A stretch of DNA of 10,045 nt. It comes from Caldifarciminota bacterium RBG_13_43_14 (GTDB lineage Bacteria; Hydrothermota; Tepidihabitantia; SM23-42). The notes below the pieces were generated by a model. The model made no database searches, was not told the origin of the DNA, and was given only the letters and a program-made list of their open reading frames with translations. Shown here one piece after another: positions 1 to 5,433 of this stretch. Made by a program: the position numbers and the translations under genes. Location of the stretch: contig MEUM01000141.1 of assembly GCA_001771735.1 (NCBI GenBank), positions 310 through 10,354 of the forward strand. Reading direction: 5' to 3'. The stretch's first letter is position 1; the number at the start of each line of letters is the position of its first letter.

Positions 1-1
1 A

Positions 2-703
2 ATGCAGGAAACCTGTTATCTGTGCGGTAGAATAATCGACAAAAAAGACAGGGATGTTGATCATATCCCCGCAAAGCAATTTTTTCCTTCCGATTATATC
101 AAAAAAGAAAATGTCCAATTAATTACGCGGCCTACCCATAAGTCATGTAATAAAACGTTCCAAAAAGACGAAGATTATTTCAAATTAAGCATGGGTGCAG
201 CAGCAAACGACACGCCTGTTCTAAAAGCAATATGGAAAGATATGGCCCGACAGGTAGGTAAGGTGAAAACTAGACGATTACGATTAATGGTTTTTAGTGA
301 ATTCAAGAAAGAAGTTCGAACACAGAGTGGGCTTATAATACCAGGTATTGTCGCCAAAACTTTTGATAAAAAGCGGATATTTAGAATCATCTGGAAGGTC
401 ACTAGAGGTTTGTTCTATATTCAATTCTCACAAATCCTGCCCGCATCGACCGAACACTTCATATCATATGTGCAGAGAAGCGAATCGATGTTTTCAATGG
501 ACCTTTTAAAATATCTTTTCAGTTTGACGCTTAGAGAAAAGGAACTCGGAGATCACAAAGAGGTTTTTTCTTATCGATATTTTTTTACTGAAAAAAGGGA
601 TTTTCACTCATGGATTATTTTGTTATGGAGTAGGCATCCATTCTTTGTTTTTCATCATATACCAAATTGTAATTGTGACCGGTGTTCTCATAATAATATG
701 TAA
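2..703 (+). CDS. HNH endonuclease-like protein (HNH_5-type)
   Basis: A 233-residue protein with an HNH nuclease signature confined to the first 60 residues. It has a CxxC pair at Cys5 and Cys8, a DVDHIPAK core with Asp20 and His21, and a second metal-site element (H46, C49, N50) followed by KDEDYF. The order C-x2-C, DHxPxK-x-FFP, then CN...DEDYF resembles the small HNH_5-type nucleases, in which the His/Asn pair cuts DNA and the cysteines bind zinc. The remaining 170 residues are basic and aromatic-rich and I do not recognise a domain in them. No signal peptide or membrane segment is seen, so it is probably cytoplasmic. The ATG at base 2 is at the window edge, so the ribosome binding site is not visible and the real start could be further upstream. 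It stands alone with no recognisable partner downstream. Its target (phage DNA, mobile-element homing or other) cannot be told from the sequence. Confidence 0.8.
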   Translation: MQETCYLCGRIIDKKDRDVDHIPAKQFFPSDYIKKENVQLITRPTHKSCNKTFQKDEDYFKLSMGAAANDTPVLKAIWKDMARQVGKVKTRRLRLMVFSEFKKEVRTQSGLIIPGIVAKTFDKKRIFRIIWKVTRGLFYIQFSQILPASTEHFISYVQRSESMFSMDLLKYLFSLTLREKELGDHKEVFSYRYFFTEKRDFHSWIILLWSRHPFFVFHHIPNCNCDRCSHNNM

Positions 704-861
704 AATTTTCTTCATCTTCTCCATTAGAACTTTTTTTACCTATTTCTCTACTTAAAAGATCCAATTAAAAATTACAGAAAAAAATAAAACACCAGACAAA
801 AATTTTCCAAAAAAACAGAATTTTTCGAAAAAATCCTGAAAAAAATTCCCCTCTGTTTTAT

Positions 862-972
862 CCCGTTAGAGAAAACCGCCGATTTCAATCGGCGGTCATT
901 CCTCACGAAAGCAGACGGCGGTTAATACCGCCGTCGCGCATCCCCGTTAGAGGATGTAGTTCTCTAACGGGA
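862..972. repeat. Composite palindromic repeat (CCCCGTTAGAG family)
   Basis: Three perfect inverted repeats are packed into 111 bases. Hairpin one has arms ACCGCCGAT (875-883) and ATCGGCGGT (888-896). Hairpin two has arms GACGGCGGT (914-922) and ACCGCCGTC (927-935). Hairpin three has arms CCCGTTAGAG (943-952) and CTCTAACGGG (963-972) around a 10-base loop. A further direct copy of CCCGTTAGAG lies at 862-871, so the whole block is also bounded by an inverted repeat (862-871 with 963-972). The structure fits a REP/MITE-like non-coding element spread by a transposase acting in trans; no such transposase is visible in this window. The related hairpin at 1144-1173 shows that the motif is a family rather than a single palindrome. 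Confidence 0.75.
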
Positions 973-1007
973 TTTATATAAGACTCTGTAAAGTATCGGG
1001 ACTGTAG

Positions 1008-1056
1008 TGTGCCATGTTTCTCTCAAAACAACTATCGAGACCCTGTGTGCCATGTT
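1008..1056. repeat. Direct repeat GTGTGCCATGTT, two copies
   Basis: The 12-mer GTGTGCCATGTT occurs at 1008-1019 and again at 1045-1056, 37 bases apart. It lies between the two CCCCGTTAGA hairpins and may be part of the same repeat-derived block. No coding function is apparent, and its origin is unknown. Confidence 0.5.
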
Positions 1057-1109
1057 GACCCGTAAATGTGCCGCAGCCCTGCAGTAAATATAAGGCGACA
1101 TAAAAAGAT

Positions 1110-1145
1110 GAGATTGCTTCGTCGCTCTCGCTCCTCGCAATGACC
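1110..1145 (-). repeat. Widespread GTCATTGCGAGG...GCAATCTC repeat
   Basis: Read on the minus strand this begins GGTCATTGCGAGGAGCG and ends GACGAAGCAATCTC, an imperfect palindrome with ATTGC/GCAAT ends. I recognise it as a short repeat found between genes in many unrelated bacteria. Its accidental translations (peptides of the CEERSDEAIS or CEERERRSNLI kind) are a common source of false gene calls, and the same peptides appear in the open frames here. It directly abuts the CCCCGATTAGA hairpin at 1144, sharing two C bases with it. The widespread occurrence is recalled, not looked up. Confidence 0.7.
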
Positions 1146-1173
1146 CCGATTAGACGCTGTGCATCTAACGGGG
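1144..1173. repeat. Second CCCCGTTAGA-family hairpin
   Basis: The left arm CCCCGATTAGA (1144-1154) pairs with the right arm TCTAACGGGG (1164-1173), with one bulged A in the left arm and a 9-base loop. The right arm matches that of the hairpin at 943-972, apart from length, so the two are copies of one repeat family about 200 bases apart. The bulge suggests decay from a perfect palindrome. Confidence 0.7.
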
Positions 1174-1280
1174 CAGGCAGAGGGGGGAAATGAAGAAATG
1201 GGAAACCAGTGACCTTCGGTATGTGAGAACGATTCAGGCCTTTTTCCGACCTGTTGAAATTCCAGCAAAAAAAGCACAAA

Positions 1281-1297
1281 TGCAGTCTAGAACTGCA
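1281..1297. other. 17-bp palindrome TGCAGT-N5-ACTGCA
   Basis: Perfect 6-bp arms TGCAGT (1281-1286) and ACTGCA (1292-1297) flank five bases, and one more A/T pair extends the arms. It lies about 60 bases upstream of the sigma-54-like motif at 1358, a distance compatible with an activator-binding site. It could also be a simple repeat remnant. No direct evidence of regulation exists. Confidence 0.3.
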
Positions 1298-1357
1298 TCC
1301 GCACGATTCTTGCTGTTGAAGGTAATTCTGTCTATTACCATGTGTTTTGGTAGAAAG

Positions 1358-1374
1358 TTGGCACAATTCTGGCA
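1358..1374 (+). promoter_or_regulatory. Possible sigma-54 (-24/-12) promoter, orphan
   Basis: The sequence TTGGCAC (1358-1364), five bases, then TGGCA (1370-1374) places GG and GC exactly ten bases apart, as in the -24/-12 elements recognised by RpoN. The -24 half is a near-perfect match. The -12 half has TGGC where TTGC is expected. No plus-strand gene follows: a terminator hairpin comes directly after, and then an antisense gene fragment. It is therefore either a chance match or the remnant of a promoter separated from its gene. Confidence 0.3.
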
Positions 1375-1379
1375 CAAGA

Positions 1380-1405
1380 AAGGGGGAGCGTCTTTCGCTC
1401 CCCTT
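1380..1405 (-). terminator. Intrinsic terminator-like hairpin
   Basis: The arms GGGGAGCG (1383-1390) and CGCTCCCC (1396-1403) form an 8-bp GC-rich stem with a 5-base loop. On the minus strand it starts about 25 bases after the stop codon of the sorting-domain fragment at 1429 and is followed by CTTTCTT, a short T-rich tail. That position and polarity fit the original terminator of the lost secreted-protein gene. Confidence 0.55.
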
Positions 1406-1428
1406 GTCCATAATATTGAAAAGGAAAA

Positions 1429-1720
1429 TTATCTAATAAAAATGACTTTCTGGATTTTTTCATAGTTGTCCGCTTCAGTTTTAATAAAATAGCCACCGCT
1501 TGGAACTTTCTGATTATTGTTATCATAACCGAACCACGTCACTCGGGATCGTGTTTGATTAGATGGATGCTTAATGTCCTCAACGAGCCTTCCGGTAATA
1601 TCATAAATTCTTATATTCTTGCGCTCAGTTTTATCGGGGATAATGTATTCAATTTCAATCTTCTCACGGAACGGATTGGGACTTGCGTGTAATGAAGTAT
1701 AAACCTTATCGCGGGAATTT
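1429..1720 (-). pseudogene. 5'-truncated secreted protein, C-terminal T9SS sorting domain only
   Basis: The minus-strand frame ending at the TAA in 1429-1431 encodes about 97 residues of a type IX secretion C-terminal domain. It contains ASPNPF, then a strand ending IRIYDITGRLVED, then VTWFGYDNNNQKVPSGGYFIKTE, and ends KVIFIR. These are the standard landmarks (SPNPF, YDxxGRLV, W-x-G-x-D, PSGxYF, terminal K-V) of FlgD/Ig-like sorting domains, the same type that ends all three operon proteins at 2269-9246. There is no start codon, signal peptide or passenger domain. The coding sequence stops being recognisable near 1720, where a short-chain dehydrogenase fragment begins on the other strand. It is the 3' end of a gene whose body was removed by a rearrangement. 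The exact upper limit is uncertain by some 20-30 bases, because the frame runs on antisense to the dehydrogenase until 1783. Confidence 0.75.
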
Positions 1721-2035
1721 TCTTTGATAAATGTAATCGGTTCTCTCGCGGGTGAAAAAGGATATACTGACAGTGTAGCTTATTGCACATCAAAATTTGG
1801 CGTTGTTGGATTATCGGAAGCACTTTTGCAGGAATTAAAGGAGACTAATACAAGATTGATTTTAATAAATCCTTGGGTAGTGGCAACGCCAATGACTTAC
1901 ACTTTATTTCCTGAGAAATCTTCGAAAGCTATCAGTCCATATGATATAGCAAAAATGATACTTTTTTTTGCAACAGAGATCGGAGACACAAAGTATATCA
2001 CTGTCTCTTTATATGGGTATCAAGATTTCAAATAA
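1706..2035 (+). pseudogene. Short-chain dehydrogenase (SDR), C-terminal half only
   Basis: The frame carries the second half of a classical SDR oxidoreductase. It has the strand and catalytic serine INVIGSLAG, the active-site YCTSK (the YxxxK motif, with Ser two residues after the region usually occupied by Ala), FGVVGLSEALLQEL, and the post-catalytic INPWVVATPM, where INPG is usual. It ends YQDFK, so the C-terminus is about the right length for the family. The N-terminal 130 or so residues are missing, including the TGxxxGxG NAD(P)-binding loop and the NNAG motif. The only start available is TTG at 1724, inside the serine-bearing strand and without a ribosome binding site. A stop in this frame lies at 1700-1702. 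An enzyme lacking the cofactor-binding half cannot be active, so I call it a remnant. It was cut at the same point as the sorting-domain fragment on the opposite strand. Confidence 0.75.
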
Positions 2036-2268
2036 AAAAACCAATTCTATATTGGCATAAGTTCATACTTGGCTTTATTGCATTAGCTGCATTAGTCACT
2101 ACTCGTGTTGACAAGTGGCCTTTTGTTAAATGCGTTTTGTCAAAAGGTTACGGAAACAGAACAATTGTTATCCACTTGATCATTTAGTGGAAGATTGGTT
2201 ATAACAATTATATAATAAAGGATTAAATCTGGATTTTTTCTTGGCGATATACTGAAATGGAATGGAGG
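2036..2268. other. Intergenic region between convergent units
   Basis: No convincing gene. One plus-strand frame stays open from about 2020 to a TAG at 2185-2187. Its translation is a hydrophobic stretch (FILGFIALAALVTT) followed by a basic segment, but it has no start codon or ribosome binding site. There is a direct repeat TTTTGTTAAA (2121-2130) / TTTTGTCAAA (2135-2144), overlapped by inverted arms CCTTTTG (2119-2125) and CAAAAGG (2141-2147). A larger imperfect hairpin lies at 2163-2209. Confidence 0.5.
2163..2209 (-). terminator. Possible operon terminator hairpin (weak)
   Basis: Outer arms AATTGTTAT (2163-2171) and ATAACAATT (2201-2209) and inner arms CCACT (2172-2176) and AGTGG (2186-2190) form an interrupted hairpin with a 10-base one-sided bulge. 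It lies 60 bases past the last stop codon of the minus-strand operon. On that strand it is followed only by TGTTCTGTTT, not a clean T run, and the stem is AT-rich. It may be a terminator or simply a protein-binding palindrome. Confidence 0.25.
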
Positions 2269-3933
2269 TCAAAACTTGATTACCTTAATGATTCTGCCTC
2301 CAGAATAACCTTCAGTTACTATATGTATAAAATAAATGCCGCTGGGTAGAGTTTCTATGGATTTTCCGCCAATAAGTATTTGAGGTGAATTGTGTTTTTG
2401 TCTATGTTCATAAAATTTCTGACCCTGTATATTATAGATTGCCACCTTCAACTCACGATCAGTTACGTTTGGGTTCCTCAAAGCTATTTGGTTTCGAAAG
2501 AAAGCAGATGCGCTCCAGCAATTGTACGTTTGCTGATATTGAATGAACCCGTCTTCAATACCGGTTTCGATCGTATCAAGACTAATAACGACAAAGTCGA
2601 AGCTAGAAATTGAGTCCGAGGCATAGCCAGCAACATAGAGATTATAATCTGATCCAAAAACCAAACTATTTGCTCTGTCCGCAGCACCGCCGTTACCTTG
2701 ATATTTATAAGTCCAATTTGCCGTGCCACTGGTATCAAGACGAACTACAAGAAGATTTTCCTGTCCAATAACATCAAGACAAATCCCGCAACCATAAATA
2801 TATCCATCCAAACCATATTCAACATCTAAAGCCTCATCATTATTATTTCCCGTTCCGTTAAATAAATAGATCCAGTTGAAAACTCTATCATTGGTCAAAC
2901 TAATGATGGTAAAATCCCGTGCTGTCCCGGTATTAGTTGTATAGCCGGCAGTATAGACATTGTGATCGGCTCCATACGTGATCACGTAGGCTTCATCCCG
3001 CAAAACCGCACTGCCTTGATATGAATAGACCCAGTCATAATTACCATCATTTAATCTGTTCAGTATCGTAAATCTAGGTTTACCATTCCCTGAAGCAACA
3101 AGCCCAGCCGCATAAGGTTCATCATCAAGACCATAAGCAATGGCGTTTGCATAATCTGGTGGAGTAATGGTATTACCATCAAATAGCCCCACCCATCGTA
3201 CTGTGCTATCGGGTCTTAGGCTGACCATAGCAAAATCTTCGAGGGTAACCCAGTTGTATATCTGTCCAGCCGCGTAAATATTAGTGTCACTGCCGCAAAC
3301 GATCGACCGCGCAAAATCGGTTCCCGGATATTGCCCGGCATTATAAATATATGTCCATCTTTCACTGCCAGCCGTATCTAGACTTGTGACCATGAAATCT
3401 TGATATGATGATGCGCTGTAACAATAACCCGCAGCATAAACATTACCGTCTAATCCAAAATCAATGGATGATGCTTCATCCGAACCATTGCCAGTTCCAT
3501 TGTATCGGTATGCCCACCTTTCAGCACCGGATTGAGTTAGACTTATCACAATAAAATCATCACTTCCTGTTGCACCAACGCTATGGCCGCACGCATAGAT
3601 ATTTCCATCCAAACCATATACTATCTGCTTGGCAATATCATCGGCATTGCCTGGACCGTTATAAGTATACACCCAGCGCTCGGTTCCGTCAGGTAAAAGG
3701 CTGACAATTGTAAAATCAAAGCCCGAACCGTTGCCGCGGCTCTGTCCAGCAGCATAAATATTACCATCATCACCGCAGGTAATAGAAACAGCTATGTCAT
3801 CGGCATTGCCTGATCCATTGTATTTATAAACCCAGCGTTCGGTTTGGGCGAAGAGTGTTATCGATATCACAAAACATAAACCCATAATTTTCCTGAAAAT
3901 ACCCTTGTTTACTTTAATTTGATAACCATGCAT
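2269..3933 (-). CDS. Secreted repeat beta-propeller protein with T9SS sorting domain
   Basis: A 554-residue exported protein. Residues 1-29 form a signal peptide: a basic start (K7, K10, R14, K15), a hydrophobic core MGLCFVISITLF, and likely cleavage after Ala29. Residues 32-457 are eight tandem 53-54-residue repeats, each opening with (E/N)RW-x-Y-x-YNG or a variant, with a central GLDGNIYAAG and ending DF-x-(V/I)ISL. They resemble SBBP-type beta-propeller repeats, so one eight-bladed propeller is likely. Residues 458-554 are a FlgD/Ig-like type IX sorting domain with LKVAIYNIQGQKFYE, LPSGIYFIHI and a lysine-rich end. The usual PNPF motif is degenerate (RNPNVTD). The ATG at 3933 overlaps the upstream gene by 25 bases and has a good GGGAGGAG site seven bases before it. 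No catalytic motif is visible, so a binding or structural role on the cell surface is the best guess. Confidence 0.85.
   Translation of the reverse strand: MHGYQIKVNKGIFRKIMGLCFVISITLFAQTERWVYKYNGSGNADDIAVSITCGDDGNIYAAGQSRGNGSGFDFTIVSLLPDGTERWVYTYNGPGNADDIAKQIVYGLDGNIYACGHSVGATGSDDFIVISLTQSGAERWAYRYNGTGNGSDEASSIDFGLDGNVYAAGYCYSASSYQDFMVTSLDTAGSERWTYIYNAGQYPGTDFARSIVCGSDTNIYAAGQIYNWVTLEDFAMVSLRPDSTVRWVGLFDGNTITPPDYANAIAYGLDDEPYAAGLVASGNGKPRFTILNRLNDGNYDWVYSYQGSAVLRDEAYVITYGADHNVYTAGYTTNTGTARDFTIISLTNDRVFNWIYLFNGTGNNNDEALDVEYGLDGYIYGCGICLDVIGQENLLVVRLDTSGTANWTYKYQGNGGAADRANSLVFGSDYNLYVAGYASDSISSFDFVVISLDTIETGIEDGFIQYQQTYNCWSASAFFRNQIALRNPNVTDRELKVAIYNIQGQKFYEHRQKHNSPQILIGGKSIETLPSGIYFIHIVTEGYSGGRIIKVIKF
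2563..3840 (-). repeat. Eight tandem 53-54-aa protein repeats
   Basis: Six repeats are exactly 53 residues and two (the fourth and fifth) are 54, with no linkers between them. The first two also agree at DNA level, sharing the 16-mer TCATCGGCATTGCCTG at 3797-3812 and 3638-3653, so they probably duplicated most recently. The fifth repeat is the most divergent, having lost the YNG and GNIYAAG consensus residues. Regular spacing without gaps fits a closed propeller. Confidence 0.8.
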
Positions 3934-5432
3934 TTCGCTCCTCCCATATTATTTTCTATATTAATGAAATATACGCCTGCGGGTAGAATCCCACCTTCAT
4001 TATCCCGACCATCCCAGTAGATACACTTGTTATGAGGAATAAATGATGTGTTGTAAACTTTTCTGCCGGCTGCATTAAAAATTTCCAAATCCTGCTTGAT
4101 TTTAACACCCGCATTTGATAATTTTATAGTCAGGACATGAGAAAATGGATTGGGGGCTGCAATTATGGATTGAGTGTTGGGCGAAAAAGTGTGATTTATT
4201 TCGTAAATTTGTTGTTCATTTTCACCCCGTTTATAATAAATATCCCCAATATAACCAGGATTACGACGCTGATCCAGCCACGTGACATGCAGTCGATTCC
4301 TATGGTCAGTGGCAATGCGTAGTCCATCAGGCCTTAATATATAATCAGGATATATAATCTCGGTTGGTGGAATGATAATGTTTGCCATCGTATCCATCTT
4401 GGCATACATGCCTGGACCCGGAGCTCCTACATATGCTGCGGTCCAAACAATATGAAAATAGTGCAGGGAATCCATCGCCATATGGCCATTGCTGTAGTAT
4501 GCATAAGTTTGCGGTTTAATTGTATCTGGACCACTTAACACATTACCCTGCTGATCGATTTTTAAATGTTCGATTCTTGTGCCCGATCCATTGGTATTTG
4601 TATATAGAACATGGATATTTTGTTGTTGATCCGCAATCATGGTCGGTGAACTTCCATAGCTAAAGACTTTATTGGAGATCAATATATTCCCATTTATATC
4701 CACTTTGCTATAAGTGAGTCGGTCTGAATAAGGACCACCTATACTGTCAATGCGGTAACCTAAATGACAGTTGGCAAAGCTGTCAACGCCAATCCCTGGC
4801 CAGAATGCAGCTAGGCTTTCTGGAGAAATAGGTATTTTTTCAACAACCGGCATTCCCATACTGTCCAATTTTGAAAAACACATCTGGTTATTACCCAATG
4901 AATTAATCTCATCCCAGATAACATAGATCTCATTATATTTATTAATAGTCATGGCTGGATGGAGGGTGGAGAAAAATCCTCCACCCCCACTCACCGCTAA
5001 ATGTGACGGCACTAATACCGAACCATCACTTGCCAGTTTGGCATGCCAAACACCGTATCCTGAAGGCGATAGATCACGCCAGATAAACTGGATATTATTG
5101 CTTCGATCTACTGCAATCTTTGACATCTTGGATACGGATGTATTATTCGACAAGTTGGTTGGCGGGATAAGACAGTTGCCTAAACTGTCACGTTTTGAGA
5201 AATAGATTTCACCGCTTGTCCAGGTGGCGTCATCCCAGGTAATCCAAACATTATTATCATTGTCGGTTGTGATATCGGGATCATCGTGATGCCACAAGGT
5301 GTCATTATTTATCAAGATATCATCCGACCAGCCTGGTGGGTATGCGAAAACTATCGATATGGAATTCAATAGAATAAAGACTGTGTGTAACTGAATGATT
5401 AACAGGATAGGCAACTGTCTTTCTATTTTCAT
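3909..5432 (-). CDS. Secreted propeller-like protein with T9SS sorting domain
   Basis: 507 residues from the ATG at 5430-5432. An ATG 13 codons upstream would overlap the peptidase gene and put extra residues before the signal peptide, so I prefer the inner start. Residues 1-30 are a signal peptide (MKIER, then a long hydrophobic run, likely cut after FA before YPPG). Residues from about 48 to 410 contain roughly seven diverged repeats of about 50 residues with the pattern D..N.I.V.W.D, then a strand like IYFSK(R/L)D, then a turn such as SLGN or INGN. This suggests a seven-bladed propeller of sialidase/BNR-like shape, although no Asp-box (SxDxGxTW) or catalytic set is present. Residues 423-507 are the sorting domain: APNPFSH, LEIFNAAGRKVY, YWDGRDNEGGILPAGVYFINIE, ending MVIKLK. 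It starts 1 nt after the peptidase stop with no clear ribosome site, so it is probably translated by coupling. The ligand is unknown. Confidence 0.85.
   Translation of the reverse strand: MKIERQLPILLIIQLHTVFILLNSISIVFAYPPGWSDDILINNDTLWHHDDPDITTDNDNNVWITWDDATWTSGEIYFSKRDSLGNCLIPPTNLSNNTSVSKMSKIAVDRSNNIQFIWRDLSPSGYGVWHAKLASDGSVLVPSHLAVSGGGGFFSTLHPAMTINKYNEIYVIWDEINSLGNNQMCFSKLDSMGMPVVEKIPISPESLAAFWPGIGVDSFANCHLGYRIDSIGGPYSDRLTYSKVDINGNILISNKVFSYGSSPTMIADQQQNIHVLYTNTNGSGTRIEHLKIDQQGNVLSGPDTIKPQTYAYYSNGHMAMDSLHYFHIVWTAAYVGAPGPGMYAKMDTMANIIIPPTEIIYPDYILRPDGLRIATDHRNRLHVTWLDQRRNPGYIGDIYYKRGENEQQIYEINHTFSPNTQSIIAAPNPFSHVLTIKLSNAGVKIKQDLEIFNAAGRKVYNTSFIPHNKCIYWDGRDNEGGILPAGVYFINIENNMGGAKCMVIKLK
3938..3945 (-). 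promoter_or_regulatory. Ribosome binding site inside the preceding gene
   Basis: GGGAGGAG on the minus strand lies five bases before the ATG at 3931-3933. It is embedded in the last codons of the 507-residue protein (the Gly-Gly-Ala-Lys stretch). It decides the start of the 554-residue protein and indicates translational coupling. Confidence 0.7.
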
Positions 5433-5433
5433 A

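Larger units (their letters stand above)
704..1428. other. Gene-free intergenic region rich in repeats
   Basis: There is no believable gene on either strand here; the open frames carry peptides derived from repeats. From 704 to about 860 the DNA is strongly AT-rich with several A runs and one imperfect palindrome at 816-838 (CAGAATTTTTCG / CGAAAAAATCCTG), which could weakly end transcription of the HNH gene. From 862 to 1173 it is packed with palindromes and short repeats, listed separately. From 1174 to 1357 I see only a 17-bp palindrome at 1281-1297. From 1358 to 1405 there is a sigma-54-like motif and a strong hairpin. Confidence 0.7.

Noticed and set aside
862..1173. CRISPR array
   Set aside because: Repeats are palindromes of unequal spacing with no regular spacers and no cas genes.
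974..1465. Several overlapping open frames of 60-145 codons on both strands
   Set aside because: Their translations consist of repeat-derived peptides (of the SESDEAIS / CEERERRSNLI kind) and hairpin sequence, with no ribosome sites or domains. They are spurious.
2119..2147. Inverted arms CCTTTTG/CAAAAGG as a possible integron attC or terminator
   Set aside because: The attC core sites (RYYYAAC/GTTRRRY) are not in place and no integrase or cassette is nearby. The AT-rich stem lacks a T tail, so it is left as an unexplained repeat.
3909..5432. Sialidase assignment for the 507-residue protein
   Set aside because: The blades look propeller-like, but no Asp-box (SxDxGxTW) or arginine triad is visible, so no enzyme function is claimed.
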